Program-made: the position numbers and the translations under genes
The notes under the pieces: model-generated
The model's database searches: none
Told to the model about the DNA's origin: nothing
Seen by the model: only the letters and a program-made list of their open reading frames with translations
Part shown: positions 1-6,197 of the stretch, one piece after another
Numbering within the stretch: position 1 is the stretch's first letter
Layout: the number at the start of each line of letters is the position of its first letter
Source: an uncultured Bacillota bacterium
Lineage (GTDB): Bacteria > Bacillota > Clostridia > Peptostreptococcales > Anaerovoracaceae
Direction: 5' to 3'
NCBI GenBank assembly: GCA_947302945.1
Contig: CAMYWZ010000015.1
Location: 1-10,436 of the forward strand
Length of the DNA stretch: 10,436 nucleotides

Positions 1-3
1 GAG

Positions 4-63
4 GAGCGCAGCGACGAAGAATCCATACATTCTGTATTGTATGCAAGATCCTTCGCTTCGCTC
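4..63. repeat. Imperfect palindromic (REP/MITE-like) repeat
   Basis: The outer arms are 4-23 and 47-63. The right arm read on the other strand is GAGCGAAGCGAAGGATC, and it matches the left arm apart from a 3-nt insertion and two substitutions. Inside them CATACA (24-29) pairs with TGTATG (38-43) around an 8-nt loop, so almost the whole 60 bp could fold as one long hairpin. The right part, running into CTCAGGATGACA, resembles short dispersed intergenic repeats I recall from many gut bacterial genomes; that family assignment is memory, not a search. No gene overlaps it. It may continue to the left of the window. Confidence 0.6.
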
Positions 64-76
64 AGGATGACAACCC

Positions 77-105
77 GGCACCAAAAGGACCGTCCCTTAG
101 GTGCG
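77..105. repeat. Left arm of inverted repeat flanking the MATE gene
   Basis: Read on the minus strand this segment closely matches 1469-1498 on the plus strand. The core (77-96 against 1479-1498) agrees at 17 of 20 positions, and the outer CGCAC and AGGGACGG blocks are shared as well. The arm lies between the palindrome at 4-63 and the start codon at 121, so the MATE gene is closely bracketed by the two copies. Confidence 0.6.
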
Positions 106-120
106 AAAATGATTCAGTGA

Positions 121-1467
121 ATGGATAACAGGCAGTTTTACAGAAAAGTCGCGATGATCGCGGTCCCGGTAGCGCTGCAGGGGCTGATAAGCAGCTCCCT
201 GACGCTCCTGGACAATATGATGGTCAGCAGCCTTTCCGAGACCGCGCTTTCCGCGGTCAACATCGGCGTGCAGCTTTTCAACATCCAGTGGATGATGATC
301 TTCGGCTTCTGCACCGGCGGTTCCACATTTCTGACGCAGTTCTGGGGCGCCGGCGATACCAAAAGCATCAGGAAGGTCATGGGATTTGCTTCGGTCAACA
401 CTTTTGGCCTGAGCCTGCTGTTTTTCCTGCTGACCAGCTTCTTCCCGAGGCAGATCATCACGCTTTACACGGCGGACCCCTTAACGATAGAGCTCGGCGT
501 GGACTACCTTAAGACGGCCTCCGTCAACTTCCTTCTGATAGGGCTGATCCAGCCCATGTCGACCTCGCTGAGGACCACGCAGCAGACCCGCATCCCCATG
601 TACATCTCCGCCGGGGCTTTCGTCACGGACGTTGTTTTCAACTACCTTCTGATCTTCGGCAAGTTCGGCTTCCCAAGGCTCGAGGTGAAGGGCGCTGCCC
701 TTGCCACGGTCATTGCCAGGATCTTCGAGTTCACCATGATGCTCATCATGGTCTTCATCAGAAAGAACCCCTTAAAAGGCCCGCTGCGCGAGTTTTTCGC
801 CTTTGACAAAAGCTTTGCGGTCCGCGTCTACAAGAACTCCATGTTCACTACGCTCAACGAGACCCTCTGGAGCGGCGCCAACTCCGCCATGGCGGCGGCC
901 TACGGCCACATCAATACCGTTTCCTACGCGGCCTATTCGGCGGCGCACATAGTCATGGGCATCTTCCTGATGTGCATGTTCAGCTTAGGTGACGCTTCTT
1001 TGATCCTTGTCGGCGCCAAAATTGGGGAGGGCAAGCGTTCCGAAGCCCTCGACATCGCCAAAAAACTGCTGCGGCTCTGCGTCATTTTCGGCATCGCTGC
1101 CGGCGTGATGATAGGCGTCTTCAGCCGCTTCATAATAAAGCTCTTCACACTCAGCCCCGAGGGCTATGCCATAGCCCAGCAGCTGTTCTACATCAACGCG
1201 GTATTCTGCCCCATCTACCTGATCAACGGCGTGCTGGTCTCCGGGCTTCTGCGTGCCGGCGGCGACACCCGTTTCGCGGCGCTCACCGAGATCCTCATCA
1301 TGTGGCTCACCAGCGTTCCTTTGGCCTTCATAGGCGCTATGTGGCTCAAACTGCCCATCGCTGCCGTCGTCCTGATGACCCAGGTCGAAAGCGTCATCAA
1401 GATCTTCATCCTCGTCCGCCGCTTCCGCTCCGGCAAATGGCTCAACTACATGATCGAAGGCATGTAG
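121..1467 (+). CDS. MATE-family multidrug/cation efflux transporter
   Basis: A 448-residue, strongly hydrophobic protein of normal length for the MATE (multidrug and toxic compound extrusion) family, whose members export cationic drugs or metabolites in exchange for Na+ or H+ across the inner membrane. The order is as expected: a start VAMIAVPVALQGLISS-like first helix, an early helix with the DNMMVSSLSETALSAV stretch typical of the family, then about twelve membrane segments in two halves; the second half begins near residue 235 and includes LINGVLVSGLLRAGGDTRF (about 360-378). The ATG at 121 gives the complete first helix, but no convincing Shine-Dalgarno sequence lies 5-12 nt upstream. No clear promoter is visible in the 120 bp before it. 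It is bracketed by inverted repeats and has no evident functional link to the pyrimidine genes. The exported substrate cannot be told from sequence. Confidence 0.9.
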   Translation: MDNRQFYRKVAMIAVPVALQGLISSSLTLLDNMMVSSLSETALSAVNIGVQLFNIQWMMIFGFCTGGSTFLTQFWGAGDTKSIRKVMGFASVNTFGLSLLFFLLTSFFPRQIITLYTADPLTIELGVDYLKTASVNFLLIGLIQPMSTSLRTTQQTRIPMYISAGAFVTDVVFNYLLIFGKFGFPRLEVKGAALATVIARIFEFTMMLIMVFIRKNPLKGPLREFFAFDKSFAVRVYKNSMFTTLNETLWSGANSAMAAAYGHINTVSYAAYSAAHIVMGIFLMCMFSLGDASLILVGAKIGEGKRSEALDIAKKLLRLCVIFGIAAGVMIGVFSRFIIKLFTLSPEGYAIAQQLFYINAVFCPIYLINGVLVSGLLRAGGDTRFAALTEILIMWLTSVPLAFIGAMWLKLPIAAVVLMTQVESVIKIFILVRRFRSGKWLNYMIEGM

Positions 1468-1468
1468 C

Positions 1469-1504
1469 CGCACTTTTAGGGACGGTTCTCCTGGTGCCGT
1501 CCCT
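1469..1504. repeat. Right inverted-repeat arm with hairpin, possible terminator
   Basis: GGGACGG (1479-1485) and CCGTCCC (1497-1503) form a perfect 7-bp stem around an 11-nt loop, extendable by A1478-T1504. The segment 1469-1498 is also the inverted partner of 77-105. It starts two bases after the MATE stop codon. The tail after the stem (TTGTTGTCCTGTT) has T residues but no clean U-tract, so it is at best a weak terminator. Its likely nature is a copy of a dispersed hairpin repeat. Confidence 0.55.
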
Positions 1505-1550
1505 TGTTGTCCTGTTAATTTATTCACATAATCCACACCACGGCAAAAGA

Positions 1551-1559
1551 TGGTATAAT
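1551..1559 (+). promoter_or_regulatory. Extended -10 promoter for the cdd operon
   Basis: TGGTATAAT combines a perfect -10 hexamer (1554-1559) with an upstream TG, the extended -10 arrangement. No good -35 hexamer sits 16-18 bp upstream, which is common for extended -10 promoters. Transcription would start near 1566, about 25 nt before the GTG of cdd. It is the only promoter-like site I see before the five-gene run that follows. Confidence 0.6.
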
Positions 1560-1591
1560 AAATTGAGGGATACCATCCGGGAGGTTTTATT

Positions 1592-2005
1592 GTGGCTGAG
1601 ATCAGCAAAAAACAGCTTGAGCTGCTTTGCTCGCAGGCTCTGGAGGCGCGGGAGATTTCGTACGCGCCGTATTCGCGTTTCAGGGTCGGAGCGGCGCTGC
1701 TCGCAAAGGATGGCCAGGTCTTCACCGGCTGCAACATAGAGAACGGCGCTTATTCGCCGTCCATCTGCGCGGAGCGCGTGGCTTTTGCCAAAGCCGTTTC
1801 CGAAGGCTGCCGCGAGTTTAAGGCGATAGCCGTCGCCGGCGGCGCGGGCGAGGTTCCGGACGACTACTGTCCGCCCTGCGGCGTCTGCCGCCAGGTCATG
1901 GCGGAGTTCTGCGGCCCGGACTTTCTGATCATCCTGGCCAAAACGCCTTCCGATTGCAAAACTTACACCCTTTCAGAAATACTGCCGCTGGCATTCAAAC
2001 TATAA
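1592..2005 (+). CDS. cdd: Cytidine deaminase
   Basis: A 137-residue zinc enzyme of the short tetrameric class. It hydrolytically deaminates cytidine and 2'-deoxycytidine to uridine and deoxyuridine in the cytosol. The diagnostic residues are present: ribose-binding NIEN (48-51), the CAE motif with zinc ligand Cys59 and proton-shuttle Glu61, and PPCGVC with zinc ligands Cys96 and Cys99. Length is typical of the family. Translation starts at GTG, preceded by GGGAGG (1579-1584) at 7-nt spacing; no ATG lies nearby in frame. It is first in an operon-like run, 38 nt ahead of deoC, and supplies uridine and deoxyuridine to the phosphorylase two genes downstream. Nothing looks degraded. Confidence 0.95.
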   Translation: MAEISKKQLELLCSQALEAREISYAPYSRFRVGAALLAKDGQVFTGCNIENGAYSPSICAERVAFAKAVSEGCREFKAIAVAGGAGEVPDDYCPPCGVCRQVMAEFCGPDFLIILAKTPSDCKTYTLSEILPLAFKL

Positions 2006-2043
2006 AACCCTGCTGCGGGTGACGCTAAGGAGGGCTCAATACC

Positions 2044-2739
2044 ATGGAGATCTCGGAAATACTCGCAAAATGCGACCACACGCTTCTAAAGCCGGACGCG
2101 GTCTGGGCGGACGTCAGAGCCCTGTGCGACGACGGTATCAGGTTCCACACCGCCACGGTCTGCATCCCTCCGGCCTACGTCAGGAGGGCTAAGGATTACG
2201 TGCGCGGCAGGATCCCCATCTGCACGGTCGTGGGCTTCCCCAACGGCTACAGCACGGCCATGGCCAAGGCTTACGAAGCCGCGGACGCCGTAAAAAACGG
2301 CGCGGACGAGATCGATATGGTCATCAACGTCGGCGCGCTCAAGTCAGGCGCAGACGACTACGTCCGGGACGAGATCAAGCTCGTAAAGCAGGCCTGCGAG
2401 GGCAGGGTGCTCAAAGTCATCATCGAGACCTGCCTCCTTACCGAGGAGGAAAAGATACGCGCATGCGGCCTCGTAACGGACGCCGGCGCGGACTTCATCA
2501 AGACATCAACAGGTTTTTCTGCCGGCGGAGCCACCCCGGAAGACGTGGAGCTTCTTAAGGCAAACGTCGGCCCGGGCGTGAAGGTCAAGGCCGCGGGCGG
2601 CATTTCAAGCCTCAAGGACGCGGAGGTCTTCATCGAGCTCGGTGCGGACAGGCTCGGCACCAGCCGCATCGTCAGCATCGTAAAGGAAATGGAACGCGGC
2701 CTTCTCGGCATCGCCCCCGAAATGGAGGAAGCCCCATGA
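2044..2739 (+). CDS. deoC: Deoxyribose-phosphate aldolase
   Basis: A 231-residue class I aldolase of TIM-barrel fold. It cleaves 2-deoxy-D-ribose-5-phosphate to glyceraldehyde-3-phosphate and acetaldehyde. Motifs visible: CDHTLLKPDA near the N-terminus (10-19), DEIDMVINVGALKSG containing the conserved Asp91, DFIKTSTGFSAGGAT with Lys153 in the position of the Schiff-base lysine, and VKAAGGI with the second active-site lysine Lys182. All residues expected for catalysis are intact. AAGGAGGG (2027-2034) sits 9 nt before the ATG. Its stop overlaps the start of the next gene in an ATGA (2736-2739), which points to translational coupling. It completes the breakdown of the deoxyribose released by the phosphorylase. 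The length is in the usual range for bacterial DeoC. Confidence 0.96.
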   Translation: MEISEILAKCDHTLLKPDAVWADVRALCDDGIRFHTATVCIPPAYVRRAKDYVRGRIPICTVVGFPNGYSTAMAKAYEAADAVKNGADEIDMVINVGALKSGADDYVRDEIKLVKQACEGRVLKVIIETCLLTEEEKIRACGLVTDAGADFIKTSTGFSAGGATPEDVELLKANVGPGVKVKAAGGISSLKDAEVFIELGADRLGTSRIVSIVKEMERGLLGIAPEMEEAP

Positions 2740-4037
2740 GGATGTACGACATCATAAAAAAGAAGCGCGACGGCGGCAAGCTCACGGAAGAAGAGATACG
2801 CTGGTTCGGCAAAGGCTATGTCAGCGGGCAGATACCCGACTATCAGGCGGCGGCTCTCTGCATGGCCATATTCTACAAAGGCATGGACGTGGAGGAGACT
2901 ACGGCTCTCACCCTTGCGATCAGAGATTCCGGGGACATCCTCAGGCTCGACGTCGGCGGCATACGCGTGGACAAGCATTCCACCGGCGGCGTAGGGGACA
3001 AGACCAGCCTTGCCGTGGCTCCCATAGCCGCGGCCTGCGGCATCAAGGTCGCCAAGATCTCCGGCAGAGGCCTGGGGCACACAGGCGGCACTGTAGACAA
3101 GCTCGAGGCCATAGAGGGCTACCGCACGGACCTCTCCACCGAAGAGTTCGCGGACACCGTACGCAAGGTCGGCGTCTCGATCATAGGACAGAGCGGCGAT
3201 TTCGCTCCCCTGGACAAGAAACTCTACGCCCTCAGGGACGTCACGGCCTGCGTGGACAGCATGCCCCTCATCGCTTCGAGCATCATGGGCAAGAAGCTCG
3301 CCGCAAACGACGACTGCATAGTCCTGGACGTCAAGACCGGCAGCGGAGCCTTCATGCACAGCCTCGAGGACGCGAAAGAACTGGCGCAGGTCATGGCCGG
3401 AGTCGGCCGGCTCGCAGGCAAGAAGGTCACGGCTGTAGTCACAGACATGGACAGGCCCCTCGGAAGAGCGGTCGGAAACTCTCTTGAGGTGGCGGAAGCC
3501 GTGGATATGCTTAAGGGCGGCAGCCCGGAGGACTTCAGAGAGCTCTGCTACGTGCTCAGCTCCCACATGCTCCACCTCGCAGGAAAAGGCAGCCTTGAAG
3601 AGTGCCGTGCCCTCGCGGAGGAAGCTGTATCCAGCGGCCGGGCCCTGAAGACCCTTGCTGAAATGGTCAAAGCCCAGGGCGGAGACCCTGCCTGGATATA
3701 CGATACAGACCTCTTCCCCAAGGCAAAGCACAGCCTCAAAGTCCTCTCGCCGAAGGACGGCTTCATAAGCCGCGTCGATACCGAAAAGTACGGCGAAGTC
3801 AGCCTCATCCTCGGCGCCGGACGCAGCACCATGGAAGACAAGATAGACATGACAGCCGGCTTCATCCTTCAGAAAAAGACCGGGGACGCAGTCAGAAAAG
3901 GGGACGCCATAGCGGAGCTTTACACCACGGAAAAGCCTGAAATGCTTGAAAAAGCAGCGGAAATGATGCTTTCGGCCACGGAGTTTGCATCCTCAGCCCC
4001 CAAAGCCCGCCCGCTGGTTTTCGATATACTGATGTAA
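2736..4037 (+). CDS. pdp: Pyrimidine-nucleoside phosphorylase (thymidine/uridine)
   Basis: A 433-residue enzyme of nucleoside phosphorylase family II. It phosphorolyses uridine, deoxyuridine and thymidine to the free base and (deoxy)ribose-1-phosphate. The N-terminus MRMYDIIKKKRDG matches the Bacillus-type enzyme and supports the ATG at 2736 over the one at 2742. The phosphate-binding stretch KHSTGGVGDKT (80-90) and the signature SGRGLGHTGGTVDKLE (109-124) are intact. Arg167, Ser182 and Lys186 occupy the base-binding positions known from E. coli DeoA. The C-terminal alpha/beta domain is present, and length is normal. It overlaps deoC by 4 nt. Firmicute members usually accept both uridine and thymidine, so Pdp fits better than a strict thymidine phosphorylase (DeoA); sequence alone does not settle this. 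Confidence 0.94.
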   Translation: MRMYDIIKKKRDGGKLTEEEIRWFGKGYVSGQIPDYQAAALCMAIFYKGMDVEETTALTLAIRDSGDILRLDVGGIRVDKHSTGGVGDKTSLAVAPIAAACGIKVAKISGRGLGHTGGTVDKLEAIEGYRTDLSTEEFADTVRKVGVSIIGQSGDFAPLDKKLYALRDVTACVDSMPLIASSIMGKKLAANDDCIVLDVKTGSGAFMHSLEDAKELAQVMAGVGRLAGKKVTAVVTDMDRPLGRAVGNSLEVAEAVDMLKGGSPEDFRELCYVLSSHMLHLAGKGSLEECRALAEEAVSSGRALKTLAEMVKAQGGDPAWIYDTDLFPKAKHSLKVLSPKDGFISRVDTEKYGEVSLILGAGRSTMEDKIDMTAGFILQKKTGDAVRKGDAIAELYTTEKPEMLEKAAEMMLSATEFASSAPKARPLVFDILM

Positions 4038-4038
4038 C

Positions 4039-4072
4039 ACAGACAGCAAGAGATAACAGTACAGACAGTAAG
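4039..4072. repeat. Short tandem direct repeat, 22-bp period
   Basis: ACAGACAGCAAG (4039-4050) and ACAGACAGTAAG (4061-4072) agree at 11 of 12 positions and start 22 bp apart, about two helical turns. They fill the 49-bp gap between pdp and the kinase-like gene. The arrangement could suit a dimeric DNA-binding protein, but it could equally be a chance duplication. No promoter hexamers are evident beside it. Confidence 0.35.
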
Positions 4073-4086
4073 CGCAGGAGGACAAG

Positions 4087-4722
4087 ATGGAAAAGGAAAG
4101 CATAGTCATAGGGTTCGCAGGAGGCATAGGCGGCGGAAAAAGCACCCTCGCAGCCAGGATCGAAAAGGAGTTCGGAGACGACGCCACGATCATCTACATG
4201 GACCACTTCAGAAAGTATCAGCCGGAATCTATCGCGGAAGGCATGCTGATCATCCCGAACGCCCCGGACGAGTTCAATATAGACCTCATGGTCCGCTGTG
4301 TTTCGGAGCTCAAGTCCGGAAAGGATTCGCCGTTCCCGATCTACGGATTCTCGTCGTTCAGCGATGAGGACCGCCCGTGGGTAACGATCAAGACCAAGCC
4401 CATAATCATTCTCAACGGCGAGCTGCTGTTTGCCATCCCCGAAATCAGGGACCTCATAGACATCAAGGTCTACGTGGACATCGATGCCGATGTGCGCATC
4501 ATGAGGCGCATACACACCCAGGTCGCCCAGAACAAGCTGAGCCTCGACGATTTCATCGAGCAGTACATCACGGACGACAAGCCCGCCCACGACACCTACG
4601 TGGAGCCCTCGAAGAAGTTCGCGGACATAATCATCCCGGAAGGCGCGTACAACAGCATAGCCAGGGAGATGCTCATCTGCATGCTTCGCGAAAGGCTTCG
4701 CGCATACAAAGCTAACGACTAG
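4087..4722 (+). CDS. Divergent uridine-kinase-like P-loop kinase
   Basis: A 211-residue protein of the uridine kinase/phosphoribulokinase family, matching Udk in length and overall alignment. The ATP site is intact: Walker A GGIGGGKST (12-20), the catalytic-position Asp39 in YMDHF, and VYVDIDADVRIMRRI (128-142) followed by FIEQYITDDKP and KKFADIIIPEG, all as in Udk. The nucleoside side is altered. Compared with human UCK2 and B. subtilis Udk as I recall them, the FDHP loop reads PNAP (57-60), the YDF...H motif reads YGFSSF (86-91), EGI reads NGE (110-112), and the Arg-rich ERGR lid segment reads QNKL (148-151). AGGAGG (4076-4081) precedes the ATG. It is probably an active kinase with changed acceptor specificity; ordinary uridine kinase is the conservative alternative. 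I leave the symbol empty for this reason. Confidence 0.8.
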   Translation: MEKESIVIGFAGGIGGGKSTLAARIEKEFGDDATIIYMDHFRKYQPESIAEGMLIIPNAPDEFNIDLMVRCVSELKSGKDSPFPIYGFSSFSDEDRPWVTIKTKPIIILNGELLFAIPEIRDLIDIKVYVDIDADVRIMRRIHTQVAQNKLSLDDFIEQYITDDKPAHDTYVEPSKKFADIIIPEGAYNSIAREMLICMLRERLRAYKAND

Positions 4723-4731
4723 GAGATAAAC

Positions 4732-5520
4732 ATGAAAGAAGTACTGGTATTCGGACAGACGTTTTCTCCGTCGGCAGCGACGGAACAGACGGGCCGACAG
4801 ACGCTGCCGGAGGCATACCACAAGGCGCTCGAGGCCCTGTCTACCCAGGGTGAAGTCTCGGACTGCGCGGACTGGAACACCACCCAGAAGGAGCTGTCCA
4901 TGACCTTCCAGGTGGCCGAGCCCCTTGCCGAGCCCATGATAAGCAAGCTTTTCATAGGCGGCCCCGAGGAGCTGGAGCAGTACCGCCAGGAGATGCTGGA
5001 CGGCATCCTGGATTTTGAAGTGCAGGCCGGAAAGTGGGCTTATACCTATCACGAAAGGATGGCGGAACAGTTCCCATTCATCGTAGAGGATCTTAAGCGC
5101 AACCCCTCAAGCCGCCGCGCCGTGCTTCTGATCAGGGACTGGAGGAAGGATTCGGCCTCCGACGATCCTGCATGCCTTCAGCACATACAGTACTTCATCA
5201 GGAACGGAAAGCTGGACTGCGTGGTGATGTTCCGCAGCAACGATGCCTGCAAAGCCACTTATATGAACGCTTTCGCCCTTATAATGCTGCAGAAGCGCTT
5301 TGCCGACCAGCTCGGAGTACCGGTCGGCACCTATTCGCACAGAGCGAACAGCTTCCACTGCTACGAAAAGGACTTCAGGATGCTGGACGGCTACGTCCGC
5401 CGCATACAGACCGAGGACATAGACGACCTCACGTTCTGCTACGAGGACGGCTGGAAGGACATAATGGAGGACGCCCAGCCCGCCATAGCCGCCAGAGTCG
5501 AGGAGCTTAAAAACAGGTAA
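4732..5520 (+). CDS. Thymidylate-synthase-family protein, atypical
   Basis: A 262-residue protein whose second half aligns with thymidylate synthase (ThyA), which methylates dUMP with methylene-tetrahydrofolate. Equivalents of key TS residues are visible: NPSSRR with the phosphate-binding pair Arg128-Arg129, catalytic-position Cys148 in DPACLQHIQYF, RSND with Arg168 and Asp171, Asn179 at the position that reads the uracil ring, and His209/Tyr211 that hold the sugar. The N-terminal half is divergent: I see no RTGTGT phosphate loop, and WAYTYHERM (102-110) resembles the archaeal-type enzymes rather than the bacterial YGxxWR. The canonical C-terminal folate-closing tail (PxAV type) is absent; the protein ends VEELKNR. 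AGGAG overlaps the previous stop, nine bases separate the genes, and co-translation is likely. It could be a divergent TS, or a pyrimidine-nucleotide hydroxymethylase or methylase. Confidence 0.75.
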   Translation: MKEVLVFGQTFSPSAATEQTGRQTLPEAYHKALEALSTQGEVSDCADWNTTQKELSMTFQVAEPLAEPMISKLFIGGPEELEQYRQEMLDGILDFEVQAGKWAYTYHERMAEQFPFIVEDLKRNPSSRRAVLLIRDWRKDSASDDPACLQHIQYFIRNGKLDCVVMFRSNDACKATYMNAFALIMLQKRFADQLGVPVGTYSHRANSFHCYEKDFRMLDGYVRRIQTEDIDDLTFCYEDGWKDIMEDAQPAIAARVEELKNR

Positions 5521-5534
5521 CATGTGATAAATCA

Positions 5535-5566
5535 AAAAGCCTTCCCGAACAAAAGGGAAGGCTTTT
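5535..5566. terminator. Bidirectional Rho-independent terminator
   Basis: GCCTTCCC (5539-5546) pairs with GGGAAGGC (5555-5562) around an 8-nt loop. Flanking A and T runs extend the stem to 12 bp and give a U-tract on either strand. It lies between convergent genes: 14 nt after the stop of the TS-like gene on the plus strand and 29 nt after the stop of the minus-strand gene ending at 5596. It can therefore end both transcripts. Confidence 0.85.
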
Positions 5567-5595
5567 AAAATGTAAACCGAAGGCTGTATGAGGGT

Positions 5596-6183
5596 TTAAG
5601 CCCAGGGGTCCTGGGATGCCGGCCTTCTTACTCCTACCATAAGGAACTGCTCGTAGAGGAACCACTCCCCGGTGGATTCCTTTCTGCGGAGCTTCACGTG
5701 GCGTGCGCTGTCGGCGCCGCCGCTTTTGAAATACAGGGTGAGATAGCCTATGCTGAGGTCGTCCCGGGAGTTTGCCTGCTCGCTGATGATGAGGCGGTAG
5801 GGCTTGTCCGGGGTGTAGTTGTTTTCGGGCACGGAGCCTTCGAAGTAGGAGTAGGGAACGTAGCCCTGACCGTCCATGAAGCGGTCATTCAGGAACTGCT
5901 TCTCCCTTGGGGACATGACCGTCGGGCCGTTAAGGAACTCTATCATGCGGTAGCATTCCTCCTTGCTTTTCGGGAACACGCAGAGAGCCAGCAGCGTCAT
6001 GGCAGCCGTGTTCTGAGGCTTTTTCAGATCGCAGATGTTGAGAGCCTGGAGCTGCTCGAGGTTTTCCGGCAGCGTATCGAATTGGAACTCCCAGGTCTGG
6101 AGCTGCGGCGTTCCGGTGTCTGTCTGGCTTATGGCCTTTATGGTGCCGAATGTAAGGTTTTTCAGGGTATCAAAGAAAGACAT
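5596..6183 (-). CDS. Conserved protein of unknown function (DUF6935-like)
   Basis: A 195-residue soluble protein without signal peptide or membrane segment. I use the ATG at 6183 because AAGGAGG (6198-6192) sits 8 nt before it; an in-frame TTG at 6201 would place that ribosome site inside the coding region. Visible features, numbered from this ATG: PENLEQLQAL (about 39-48), an alanine/leucine-rich helix AAMTLLALCVFP, FLNGPTVMSPREKQFLNDRF, YVPYSYFEGSVPENNYTPDKPY, LTLYFKSGGADSARHVKLRR, and a C-terminal RRPASQDPWA. The pattern reminds me of a family in Clostridia catalogued as DUF6935; this is recall and no function is known to me. It follows the pseudouridine synthase gene directly, its ribosome site overlapping that gene's stop, so the two are probably co-transcribed. 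Confidence 0.8.
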   Translation of the reverse strand: MSFFDTLKNLTFGTIKAISQTDTGTPQLQTWEFQFDTLPENLEQLQALNICDLKKPQNTAAMTLLALCVFPKSKEECYRMIEFLNGPTVMSPREKQFLNDRFMDGQGYVPYSYFEGSVPENNYTPDKPYRLIISEQANSRDDLSIGYLTLYFKSGGADSARHVKLRRKESTGEWFLYEQFLMVGVRRPASQDPWA

Positions 6184-6197
6184 TGTATTTTCCTCCT

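Noticed and set aside
2358..3731. 457-codon open frame on the minus strand across deoC and pdp
   Set aside because: It is antisense to two clearly conserved genes; the protein has no recognisable motifs and is a by-product of GC-rich codon bias.
3892..5052. 386-codon open frame on the minus strand across the kinase-like and TS-like genes
   Set aside because: Both plus-strand genes have ribosome sites and family motifs; the antisense frame has neither.
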